Notes under the pieces: generated by a model | The model's input: only the letters and a program-made list of their open reading frames with translations | Databases searched by the model: none | What the model was told of the DNA's origin: nothing | Shown here: positions 13,511-23,874 of the stretch, piece by piece | Numbering within the stretch: position 1 is the stretch's first letter | Layout of the letters: each line of letters begins with the position of its first letter | Made by a program: the position numbers and the translations under genes | From: Mactra quadrangularis | Lineage: Eukaryota; Mollusca; Bivalvia; Venerida; Mactridae | DNA length: 64,000 bases | NCBI GenBank assembly: GCA_025267735.1 | Contig: CM046300.1 | Coordinates: forward strand, 34,419,322-34,483,321 | Direction of reading: 5' to 3'

Positions 13511-14407
13511 ACTTAATTAATTTTGGTGCTGACTTAGTAATTTACCAAACATTTATAAATTGTGTTTAATGACTAGCAACGACAATACTACACACATTAT
13601 TCCTGGGTTCTCAAGTTCAAATTTAATATATTTCAAAAATTATCTTCCGAGATACTGACAAGGCAATGGATCTTTCTATGACTTAGTATATTTAATAGTG
13701 ATTAACATTTACAATATTTGTCCCACAAATATGCGATATAGGTGCATAAATATCCAAACAAAATGGCTTCAAACATCATAAAACAAACACATGTCTCTTA
13801 TTCTTCCACTATATCAAACTGCATTAAGTTACTTATTTCCGCGACAATCTAATTATTAATCTGGTCTTACACTCGTTGAACATCGTAATTGGTGCATTTA
13901 GCATGCAATTCTATTTGATTCACTGTAAAAGCCTAATTAAAGAATGGTGATCACAGCGAAGAAACTAATTATGTGATAATATCATTCCCATTATCAGTTA
14001 ATTTAGAACAGATGATATAAGTACTGTATAAGGCATAATTACATGATTGTACTAACTATTTGTGATGTGTAATTATTGTGTGAGTATTTACCTAAGTGTA
14101 ACGGCGGTTGGTATATTTACAACTTCAGCAGTCTGACCATGATAGTCGGTTATTACGGTAATAGAGCAAACCATAGGTAACGTATCATATTGAAACGTAT
14201 TGTGAGGTTAGTGGTTAGAAGGATTACCGATGGTTCGGTGCAGGTTACAACTACTTGGATATACTAGGCTATGCAAACTAAGTTCCGCGTAACCAGCTCG
14301 TATGTAGTATGTGCTGTAACTTATATTTACCTATCCTTCCAGTTATATAATATTTCTTAGGTATTAAACATCAAAATATAGCATAATTAAGGTTTTATCT
14401 TAAAATC

Positions 14408-14700
14408 CAGCCGCTCGGCTAGCTCTGTTGGCAGCTCACGAGTCTACTTATCAAAGAGTCGTGGATTTTTATACCGGACGGGACATACTTTTAAAGAAAT
14501 TGGTCATTAAATAATTTCCACAGTCATTGTCCATCCTACTGCTGATTCTAAATCATGCAGGACAGTTGGCAGTCACTGACGGAAGTAACAGGTTAACAGC
14601 TGAAACCAGAGATTTAGCCTTTCCAGGAACGGTGAGTAGGTTAACTGACCGCCGTGATGTGACCTATACAATGCGTTGCTACGTCGTTAAAGACCCATTA
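14408..14700 (+). mobile_element. tRNA-derived SINE, family A
   Basis: The head starts near 14411 (GCTAGCTCTGTTGGCAGCTC as box A). It is followed by GGGACATACTTT and a conserved central part at about 14575-14645 that includes CACTGACGGAAG, CAGAGATTTAGCCTTTCC and GTTAACTGACC. It ends with GTGACCTATACAATGCG and ACGTCGTTAAA. This is the longest family A copy on the plus strand. Confidence 0.75.
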
Positions 14701-15424
14701 TTAAAGTAACACTACAGATATTTGGACTGCAAAGAAAATATACATTTATCTATTTCAAACAACTCTAATGAACAAGATTTTTTAAATAAATGCGAATGTC
14801 GCTTAAATATGTTTTTGTTGTACATTGTATTTCAAAGTGAAAGTAGATCAAAACCGAAAGTAGAATTTGGTTATCAATACTGGAAACAATAGTTTTGATC
14901 ACAGTATGTTTAAGATGAAGTCATATATTTTGAAAAAATACTCAGAATTACATAATTAAGCTCTAAAACTATTTTGGATCAGGTATATTGAGCATCAGCG
15001 TATAAATGAATATATTGTGCTCTTATAAAAGTACCTCAGTGTTTTAAGAAATGGACACTCTGTCAAACTCAAATTTAGATAGTAGAATGGCTAAACCAGC
15101 TTATCGTGTCCAATACTTGTTATATTTTGACTTCGTGGTTATAAATTAGTTTTTAAGTCTACTGTAAATGAATGTATCTTCATATAGTGACATTAAACGA
15201 AGCCAATACACATCTTGAAATCTTTCTAACAAAATCATTTGGGAAAAATCCTAATGCATGACAAACGCCAATTAATTCTTTCAATCGTATACATTTGTTG
15301 ATAGAAGCGTATAGCATCGTAAAATGTACAGTTCTACGATTCTTCTCCGGTCTTGATAATTAATTAATTCATTAAAGTTATCACTATCTGATCTGTAAAT
15401 GTAGTTCGTGTTGCCAGGAGACGC

Positions 15425-15545
15425 AACAATGACGGTATTGATTTCAACAGTTAAAGAAATGAATGAACCGTGCTAGCGAACTTCCGGTTATAAAACATAA
15501 CAAAAGATGTTTACCGTCACGATATCCGACCATTTGTTAGTCACT
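15425..15545 (+). repeat. Dispersed repeat family E, copy 1
   Basis: TATTGATTTCAACAGTTAAA, GAAATGAATGAACC.TGCTAG and ACTTCCGGTTA are shared almost base for base with 22480-22600. Non-coding. Confidence 0.7.
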
Positions 15546-16109
15546 AGGAGAACACAAAAAGCGTCGATCGAAAACATGAACTGATGTGAAAAAGCTTAAA
15601 GGCAATTTGATGTATTGTAGTTTGAATGGTAGTTCTAGAATGAGATGAATGGCTCCGATAATGTTTCTAGTGTATGTTAAAATGTCAAATGCTTGTATTG
15701 ATAAATAAAATGACGGTGTTTGATTATTGATATTTTCTGTAAAAGGAACTGTCCAAACATAACTGCCATGATGTTATGTCAAATATCGAATTATTTGAAC
15801 CGCCATTGCCACACATTTATAATAACAGTCCCAGCAGCGGCTACTTTCTCTGATTAAAAAACGTTGAAATTTCACGAGTAACGTTACTTATCATAGAAGT
15901 TTTATCTTATAGCAACTGCAAGTAAAAAAATTCAGTAAATGATATTTATGATTGATAGAGCAGATATTTTCATATCAATTGTAATACTTGCTGTGAAATC
16001 TTTGTTACAAAATTGAAACCACTGCCTAAACATTATTTCTCTGCTGATGAAACAAATGTATCCATACATTAAAGTTATTGCATTTTATGTTCAAAATTTC
16101 ATTAGCTCA

Positions 16110-16322
16110 CTTTAGTAGTGACTTTACCCATCCTCCCTGGACATTTGTCTATAACAAGAATTCACATACCCGTTCACATGCCGAAAGTATCCCCATATAC
16201 ATGTGCCTTACAAATTTTCACTAAAAGGTATAAATATTTAGGGTTAGGCCCGAACCAGCAACCCCCCTGGGACGCTAGATTCAAAATCCTGCGCATAGCC
16301 TACTGTACTAAAGACCCAAGAT
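16110..16322 (-). mobile_element. tRNA-derived SINE, family B copy 2
   Basis: The minus-strand head from about 16320 has a box A-like AGTACAGTAGGC, an anticodon arm with loop TTTTGAA and box B GGTTCGGGCC. The body repeats landmarks of the 5 kb copy in the same order: TATGGGGA..CTTTC, then TTATAGACAAATGTC. The two copies are clearly related but diverged. Confidence 0.62.
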
Positions 16323-16809
16323 TTTCTACTTTATTATTAATACTTTACCTTTTCTGTCATTGTATCCTGATGCCATGTCTTATCGCGTGTCTTATCATCT
16401 GACTGCAACATGTTCAATTATATCATTCCCTTATCAATCAATTATGGAGAAATGATGAATAGAAACGCCACAACGTCTCCGAGGATGTTATAAAAACAAA
16501 CAATGCGATGACTTGTCTGTTTAACAAATATAAATGATTGCCTGTGTCAACAAATGACTCCAGGAGTTAACAGATGATTCTATATATTTGTTTGTTCATT
16601 CATTTAATGATGATCAGTCATATCATGTCATCTATGGGAACAAACATCTGTTCGTTATCCATGTTTAAATAAGCTACATATTTTAATTTCTAAGCTGGGT
16701 AAATCATATTTCATAGTATCCAATACGCTCTCGCATTGTCTCGTCTGAGTCAAAGTGACTGAAACAGAGAATAAAATTACAGTTCCGAACTGAACATTTG
16801 ATATTTCGA

Positions 16810-16990
16810 ATTGTTGAGTCATTTTGGGATTTACGTCGAATTTACAAATTGTATAGGTCATATCGCGGCGGCCTGTCAACCTACTTATCAGTTACTCGTT
16901 GCATACTTCCGTCAGTGACTGATAACTACTCGTAGATCAGTAGTCTTGAAAGCTAAAGGCTAAGCTAGCTAGGCGGACTTAAAAATCTTG
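16810..16990 (-). mobile_element. Family A SINE, partial copy
   Basis: The minus strand shows the family A core: CAGTCACTGACGGAAG, then GTAGGTTGACAGGCCGCC, then the tail GATATGACCTATACAATTTG and TCGACGTAAA. A TAGCTAGCTTAGCC stretch near 16970 may be the remains of the head. The central AGAGATTTAGCC block is missing compared with the 14.5 kb copy. Confidence 0.6.
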
Positions 16991-18074
16991 GATAGAAAAT
17001 AAAACTAGATATTCAGATCTGAAAATTTTAAGATTTTGAATTTTGCGTTTCTTTAAAAGTGACTAAAGCATATAAAGCGGACAGTGCACCTCATGATCGA
17101 TTGTATTTTTCACAGTTTATATTCTCACATCCTCCATGAGCAACTGTTTACTTTCACACATTAAGCTCCATGGTTGTGTATTTGTTATTTGCTCTTAATC
17201 AGGAGGCTGATTTAAGCTGACTTTGACGGAGGCGGTAGTTCCTTGGAACAAAGCCTCTCATTTTACGTCTCAAAAATAGCATTGAGGAGTAAATGTGAGC
17301 CAACTGCGTGCACTACCGCCAATGGGTATGTTACATTACATAAACTATGCATACTTCAATGGGTATGTGTGTGCCATTTAATTTAATAAGCATCAAATAT
17401 TACTTACAGAAATGGAAGCCTCTAAACAAATACGTAACGCTTCTAACGATCTTGCGCGTGTTCAACGCTCCTAAAGCATGAATTCATGCGCCTAACAAAA
17501 TTACGCTTGGTATTGCGGAAGAAATTTTGATATTTTTGACAACAATTAGCTAAGTGAAGTCTCGTGGTATATTTAATGACGCTAAGAGACCAATTAGAAG
17601 CTGATTAACATAAAACCTCTGGAAGTCTATTTCTGGTTGTATAAATACTCGCTAATTGTCAGGAACATTTAACATACAATCCCTAAGGTGTAATAGTGTT
17701 TATCTAACAAAATTATCATTGTTGTTTACGTAAATAGAAAATACAATTATTGCTTTTACAATTATACCTGATTGTTTCAGCAACAAAGCAAATGTTGTTA
17801 ATTGATATTTAAAACTTTAAGAAGATTTCCTGTCTAAGTCGAGAAGAATCTTACATGATATGCGTACAATGCTTCTTGTCATAAGTTATTGGACTAGAAA
17901 ATCCTGAGCTATATTTCTTCAACCGTTTGTTTAAAATGCATGGACACTTCAGTTTAATAATAATTTCCTAGTCTATCATATGAGTTTACAAAAAGTTAAT
18001 AGTTCGCTGGACTTAGAATATTATCACAAATGTTACCAAAAATTGAAGCTTGCATCACCATTTAGTATACAAGC

Positions 18075-18145
18075 CTGCCTAGTTTGCCCAGTCATGACTG
18101 ATCGAGGGGTCGTGAGTTCAATACTCACTCCCATGGAGTTTGGCT
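18075..18145 (+). mobile_element. SINE head fragment (tRNA-like)
   Basis: A tRNA-like block, GCCTGCCTAGTTTGCC... with a good T-arm GTGAGTTCAATACTCAC (box B-like), stands without a recognisable body or shared tail. The D-arm region is too short for a working tRNA. Probably a decayed SINE. Confidence 0.4.
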
Positions 18146-20307
18146 ATGAAACAGTTTCTACGGCTATTCATGGTTTACTGAACTAAGAATGTAGACTTTC
18201 ACCCTTTAACAAGCGAATTTATTATAATACACCTGAAAAAATGAAGTTTGTTGGAGCTTTTTGTATGAAATACATTCTAAAGCCTTTTAACCTCGAGCAC
18301 AAGATCTTGATCACAAAAACTTCGCCACTAAAATTTGAATCTAAAAATATTCAACTGCAAATAGATATAATAGCATATTATCAAACTTTAGAGAAAACTT
18401 TTAATGTTTACAGTTTTTATCGTTGATGTTAACTTCATTTTGAAAAGTTTGAAGTCAGGTCCTCTCTCTCCTTACAAGAAGTCATTCCTCTTTATTACTA
18501 GTTCAGTTTACCACGATCAAAGCAATCACAAACAGTGAATCTGAATAAAATACGTCGCCATCAAGGACAAATCGATCAGTTTTGAGATAGAATCTTAAAT
18601 TATACAAATATATGCGCAAGTCATTTGTAGTTAAGGAAACGCTAGACATCATATTGGACTTAAGATACAATTATATACAAGCTTATTGGCATATTAAAGG
18701 AAAATTGCACTTAGAACTTTCCTTTGAGTCATTTGTAGCAGCGGACATTTCTAATACAAGTAATAAAATGTCCATCTTTATTAAGAATGAGATTTATGAC
18801 AAACGTACAGAATTGCAAATGCATACCATTTCGAAGAGAACGGTGCCGCCGGAAACCTATAAAAATGTTAACTAGCTGTTCAGGTTTACAATAACGTCCA
18901 TAATAGCATTATTTTGGCATCTCTTTTGAAGATTATTATCGAGAGAAAATCTTATTTTAAAAGTTTTCCTTTTTCTGAAAGTTGTTTCCGTAGTATATAT
19001 TTTATAATGAAGTTACCACTGTCTCGATTTTCTAAAGATGTTGTCTACAAAAGCATAATGTATTAGGATGTTCAGGACAGTGTTGTCTGATTTGTCTCCC
19101 ATTCATTTTTTGCTCGAATAGAACATTACACGGCAACATATTTTCCTCGAGATTGCTTCATAGCTATGGTATTAAAACGGTGTAATTCGTTCTTATTGTT
19201 TGAAACGCCAGTTTTGCCTCCTTATGGCTTTTCAGACGCGTAAGTCTTCCGTAAGTGTTCGTCGGCCCTCCACAAGGCATGGCTGGTTATTGTCGAAAAA
19301 AGCTAAATACCAAATGTTTTATACATGTTTATATATCCCGACTTTAAATAATTTTTCTTGTATATTGTATGGCAATACATTTTTGTATTTCCACAAACCA
19401 ACATACTCAAATTGTTGGTACAAATAAAGATTTAAGGGTATAGCCCTTCAACAAGGTAGTTTTTAGTTTTACTGAAAAAACAACAATTTTGATTTATAAT
19501 TTTATTATAAAGCATTTAGTACTCGGTACTTACAAATGCACATATATTTACTTAGATTACAAGGTAAAAAAAGACAAATAAACGAAAAGGAAGATTGTAG
19601 ATAAAATAAAAACAAACTCATAGAGTTGGATCTGTAAAGAAAAGAACCACAGAAAAGTGGCATTTAAATGACTCTTTCGAGCGTTTTAGAAATAAAATTT
19701 GTGTTCAATTCAAGATTATAATCAAGGTTTATACATCCATATTCTAATGATGATATAAAACTATGTATTTAATAAATTATTTCAATGTTACACTATTGCA
19801 TTTTCACGGTAAAAAGCTCTATGATATAAAGACTTGAGAACAGACTCAATGATCATGAACAAAAAATAAAACTTGCATAAAGCTATGAAATGATTCATAG
19901 TATATATAGGAATCCAATAGTATTCTTGATTTTGCCTTTAAAATGAGATTTTTGTCTAGCATGACCTTTAAACTTCGATAGCGTCTTTAAAAAGTATGAG
20001 AATGGTTTCAGTTATCAGGTTTTATACACTATAGACCTTCAAGTGTTGAAGTTGGTGCTATTCATTTGGAATACTTGAAATAAAGTGAAAGGGAAAGAAT
20101 AAGAGGACGGATAGGCTAGCAGACAGTATAACAAATGATTGTATAAAAATAAAAAATAATATGGGACAAAACGAACCATTGGTACAAAATACAAATGTAC
20201 GTTTACAATAGATAAACTGTTAAAAGCAACATAAACAGAAATCAATGCACAATATCTTATATTGCAAGAAGGAACAGCACGCGAGTTTTATATCATATAT
20301 TGTTACA

Positions 20308-20927
20308 TTTATTTTCTTACATGTAGGATAGAATTTATGTAAGCCAACCTTACACAAATAAGGGCGTTTTGGAAATTTACAGATTTTAGTCGTTTTCATA
20401 CGGACATTCCCATGTTGCCTTGCATCCAGACGCCGTTGCTTTTGACAAAGAAATATTAAGTGCTTCACAAGACCCATTTGTTGACTTTAAAGCTGCTCTT
20501 GTGAAATATAACCGATCCTTTTGAGCAAACCACGCAACGTTTTCTATGGAAAAAACAGGAACTGAATGGGCAACTAATCTTAACACCAGTCTACGTTAAA
20601 AGTTACCCTTTTCTTATTGTGTTGCTAGTCTTTTAAACAAACCATCGACAAACAGTAAAAATTATGCAATCCTTCAAACGAGCCTTTAAATGCGCTGCTT
20701 GAAATTTGTAAATCTATGATAAAATGGAATATTTTAAAGATTCAGGAGGTATTGTCAAAAGGTAGGAATGTATAAGTCCATATTCTTTTTTTCCCTCAAT
20801 CGATCGATCTGAGGCGCCAAAACACAAGAAATGCTTTCCAATGGTCCATACCGTAAGCCAAGACAAAAGGCCGTTCTTACAGAACATTGATGACTTTAGA
20901 CAAGAAAATTAGGCCTTCTTACATCGT
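20308..20927 (-). other. Probable 3' UTR with poly(A) signal
   Basis: Downstream of the exon D stop, the first AATAAA on the minus strand reads from 20313 to 20308 (TTTATT on the plus strand), about 615 bases after the stop. No earlier AATAAA or ATTAAA was found between them. A cleavage site would be expected some 10-30 bases further, near 20280-20300. The stretch is AT-rich except for about 20386-20545, which looks coding-like and is listed separately. The extent is inferred; transcript data would be needed to fix it. Confidence 0.5.
20386..20543 (-). CDS. Possible alternative terminal exon (51 codons, cysteine-containing, secreted-type ending)
   Basis: Within the probable 3' UTR there is an open segment that looks like a coding exon. 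It is preceded on the minus strand by a strong pyrimidine tract ending TTTTTTCCATAG. After that acceptor it reads 2 bases, 51 codons and TAA. The peptide starts NVAWFAQKDRLYF and ends KATWECPYEND, with three cysteines (exon residues 25, 40 and 46) and an N-I-S sequon. Its GC content is clearly higher than its surroundings. The acceptor is phase 1, the same phase as the 3' ends of exons A and B, so splicing from exon B would replace the LDLa, membrane helix and tail with a short secreted ending. The AATAAA about 75 bases further on would serve it. No family was recognised, and it may simply be untranslated sequence. Confidence 0.28.
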
Positions 20928-21638
20928 TCATCTTCTCATCAGCACCTTATTGGGTGTTCTATCAACAGTAGGGGAAGTCTGGGTGTCATAAGGCGGAGGA
21001 GGAGGTTTAAAGTCAGCAAACCCATAGTTAGTGTCATTTATATTTCTCAATCCACCTTCATGTGGATTGGTTTGACTTAGTTCCGAAAACCCACCTCTTT
21101 TCCTATCTAAACTTTTCACTTTAAACATATCGCCGTCACTATCGCTGTCAGAATACACTAAAGAACGGTCATTGTTACATGCAGCAAGCGCACTAGAAGA
21201 CTTAGATACATCTTCAGGAACTAGAAAACTGTGCTGCCCAAACGAACCAAACTCTTCAGAAAATTTCGCTTGTCTTAGAATATCAGCATTACTGATTTGT
21301 CTTTCTGTTAAATTCATAAACTGATCGGGGCCATGTTCACATAGAATATGCTGTGACTTCAGATGTTCAAGATGAGTGTCTACACAATGACCATTAGCTT
21401 TGATTAATTTTTCACGATCACTTGCTGATAACGGTTCAACTGCAGTCGAGTCATATCCACGAATAAGTAGTTTATCTTCTCCTTGGTCCTGTGTTATAAA
21501 ATGCCTATCAGTACCATTAACAGAAGCATATACATGTTTAACACTAGCTAATGTCTTAGTTTTCTTTGATACATCATTCAGTTCTACATTAGGTTGATCT
21601 TGACGTATTGAACCATTTGCTGGAATCAAAATGTCATC
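20928..21638 (-). CDS. Exon D: cytoplasmic tail and stop codon of the CUB/LDLa/TM protein
   Basis: This is the terminal coding exon: 236 codons then TGA. The acceptor is TTCCTATTTCAG and the exon starts in phase 0 with D-D-I-L-I-P, matching the phase 0 end of exon C. No methionine start is needed, since the frame is entered by splicing. The tail is hydrophilic and looks mostly disordered. Visible motifs are YASV near residue 36, an acidic serine run YSDSDSDGD (typical casein kinase 2 context), and FKPPPPPY near the end, with the tyrosine at residue 217. PPPPPY contains a PPxY core, known to bind WW domains such as those of Nedd4-family ubiquitin ligases. The last residues are KVLMRR, not a classical PDZ ligand. 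No enzyme domain is seen. The tail probably carries trafficking or adaptor sites; this role is inferred. Confidence 0.85.
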   Translation of the reverse strand, partial: DDILIPANGSIRQDQPNVELNDVSKKTKTLASVKHVYASVNGTDRHFITQDQGEDKLLIRGYDSTAVEPLSASDREKLIKANGHCVDTHLEHLKSQHILCEHGPDQFMNLTERQISNADILRQAKFSEEFGSFGQHSFLVPEDVSKSSSALAACNNDRSLVYSDSDSDGDMFKVKSLDRKRGGFSELSQTNPHEGGLRNINDTNYGFADFKPPPPPYDTQTSPTVDRTPNKVLMRR

Positions 21639-23641
21639 CTGAAATAGGAAATATTAATAATTTACATAAATGTAAATATTTGTCATTAGGTGTGGGTTTA
21701 ACCACTACTTTTTCACCATTTAAATTACTCAGTATTTTACAGAATTACGCGAAGTTCATGTAAACAAAATAAGTTAGCTTGAAGTTTTTATAATGTAAGC
21801 ATTCTTATTTCACTATTTAAGAAATACCTCAATTGAGGTATTAGTTAATTTATGAAACTGCCAGTGACGCATACATTAACCCCGTGGGTTTAAATACTTA
21901 CTGTAGTAGATACGCATTATCGGTGAAATAGTTATATGCGTAAGTAGCCGGATTAATGAACACATCACTGACAGTTAAATAAAATTTAACAATATTTCCT
22001 CATTGTTTTGCCATTGGAATGTCCGATGCAAACCATTTCTTCTACACCGTTTTCTCAGACAAATTTATTATGTAGGATAAACTCAGACATATAAATTGTA
22101 CTTATGTCTTTGTTTAGAAATTAGAGCAAAATTCATATATTTTATTTCACTAGGTACAATTTTGTTAGTTGGTAGTGGTAGGGACATTTTTACTATTATG
22201 TGCAACGAAGACTGGAATCGAAATCAAAATAGATATTACAACTAATTGTGAGTCAATAAAATGCATCGCAAGTTTATATACATTGTACACAATTCACGAT
22301 TGATAAAAGAATTACTAAATGTATTCAAGCATGCAAATGGACAGCAACAGTTCCAAGAATAAAGGTATTCTGCTCGCGCGTACGAATTGATTTTTCAAAT
22401 GATACTAATGTCTTAATAATTGATGATTTAATTAATTGTATCTAAATTAAACATCGTTTTGATGCTATTCGTCTGGGTGTGAACAAAAATGATATTGATT
22501 TCAACAGTTAAAGAAATGAATGAACCATGCTAGCTAACTTCCGGTTAATAAAACATTACAAAAGATGCGAGTTGTCACGGCATCAGGTCATTTGTTGTAG
22601 TCAATAAAGGACTATACATGTATGCTTTTGCACATAGGAAGCAAGCTCATACGCTGGGGCAGTAAACTAATGCTATGTAACATCAGTTATCGCTTTGCTA
22701 ATTCTATGGTCCATATAACATAGACGCACATGGCAAAATAAAGAAAATAATGGTTATGATCCATGAGATCGTCTATGTTTCATCTTTTATCCAATAGTGA
22801 AGACCGACTTATATCATGTACCTTTCATCTATCAGTCGTTATAGACTCTTTTGTATTTTAAAAAACGCCAACTCCGGATACTATCGTCTATGCCTGCGTT
22901 TTATTTGTTTTATTTGTTTCACCTTTATGCTTTGCACTTGTTGAACTTTGCAGATCAATAAGTATAGTAAGTATGTTTTTCCTGTTGGCACAAGATGCTT
23001 CTTTATAAAGAACAAGAGGGAATATTGCAGGAGTGGGAGTGAATTTATTCATATCGATAACATTTTACGACCTATTATCTGTAACAGAAATATGATAATT
23101 CAAAACAGATACAATTCCATCACCAAAAAATAGTGCCCTGTCGCATCAAATAGTTCCTCGCCAAATAGTTTATCACTTTTTTGATGAAACAAATTAGCTT
23201 TTTATGTTTATTTGTTTGCATCAAATTATTTAGTTCAACAAAGAAACAAAAACGTTTAACATTTATTCTGAATTTCACCCCCTTGGCATGCGTTACTTAA
23301 ATTAGGACAAGTTTCTTGTTAATTGAAATATATACACTTGTTCTGCAAGATTTAAAAATTTTGATCTACAGACTTATCGATCTATATATCTATATAAATG
23401 TTAAAACAAGTGCAATGGCATAATCTGGTTGTCAACTGATTAACGGTTAAGGACTGTATCCGCTGGATCATATACGTTTCGTGTTTACAGCAAAACAACC
23501 ATCCCGATTGCACCAAAATCAAAATTCTCTTCATTTGAGTCTTCACAATTTTAACAAAAACATTGTCAAAGTCTTAAGAGTTAGAAGTATTTTCTCGTAG
23601 TTATTTATCATAAAACAGTAGTTAGGCATGCATATACTTAC
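21639..23641 (-). other. Intron between exons C and D (2003 bp, phase 0)
   Basis: The intron starts GTAAGTAT at exon C and ends CTATTTCAG at exon D. It is AT-rich. The only structure recognised is one copy (about 22480-22600) of a dispersed repeat also found near 15430-15545. The open frames in it have no coding character. Confidence 0.8.
22480..22600 (+). repeat. Dispersed repeat family E, copy 2
   Basis: Same orientation and order as 15425-15545, with small indels after AACTTCCGGTTA. This copy lies inside the intron between exons C and D. Confidence 0.7.
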
Positions 23642-23874
23642 AAAATCGTATCGTTTACTACTGGCACGTTGAAGGCACACAGCGGCCATGATGATGATGA
23701 TTCCACCAGATAGTAAAGCAAGCACCACTATTCCACTTAGAGCCCAGCTAGACAAATGTTCAAGCCCAGTAGGACAATCTGAGTAGTCACCACAGGGGTT
23801 ATGGTCATTACAAACTATTTCATGAGCTATACATCGTTCATTTCTGCATCTCCTTTCTGAGGTGCGACATGAGC
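23642..23874 (-). CDS. Exon C: LDL-receptor class A module, transmembrane helix and juxtamembrane residues
   Basis: This 233-bp exon has 2 leading bases and 77 codons. It is phase 1 at its 5' side (acceptor TGTCTGCTTCAG) and phase 0 at its 3' side (donor GTAAGTAT). The G of exon B plus GC makes a glycine, followed directly by S-C. Residues 2-33 carry six cysteines in LDLa order, with spacings 6, 4, 6, 5 and 5. The middle reads C-R-N-E-R-C-I and the calcium lobe reads C-G-D-Y-S-D-C. The last loop is shorter than usual and lacks the SDE glutamate. Residues about 44-66, beginning ALSGIVVLALL and running through GGIIIIMAAVC, form a single strongly hydrophobic helix. It is followed by basic QRASSKR, a stop-transfer pattern that places the C-terminus in the cytosol. 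The LDLa next to the membrane resembles NETO and LEV-10 proteins. Orthology is inference. Confidence 0.88.

Larger units (their letters stand above)
1..20280. other. Gene-poor flanking DNA downstream of the gene
   Basis: No coding gene could be supported on either strand in this stretch. The open frames are short, AT-rich and show no recognisable domain or plausible splice-linked pattern. It contains SINEs, a Helitron-like end, a short tandem duplication and diverged dispersed repeats, listed separately. The stretches 1-1380, 3000-4900, 5200-7300 and 18200-20280 hold nothing I can identify beyond AT-rich sequence. A somewhat GC-richer patch at about 19200-19300 was examined and not called. 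Confidence 0.55.

Noticed and set aside
15826..15870. Second copy of the element ending at 2933
   Set aside because: A short match (GCAGCGG plus a T/C-rich tract) is shared with about 2827-2850, but the hairpin and CTAG end are absent.
19200..19430. Small gene with a GC-richer 5' half
   Set aside because: No family, no matching splice partner and the second half is plain AT-rich sequence; the nearby AATAAA is expected by chance in this composition.
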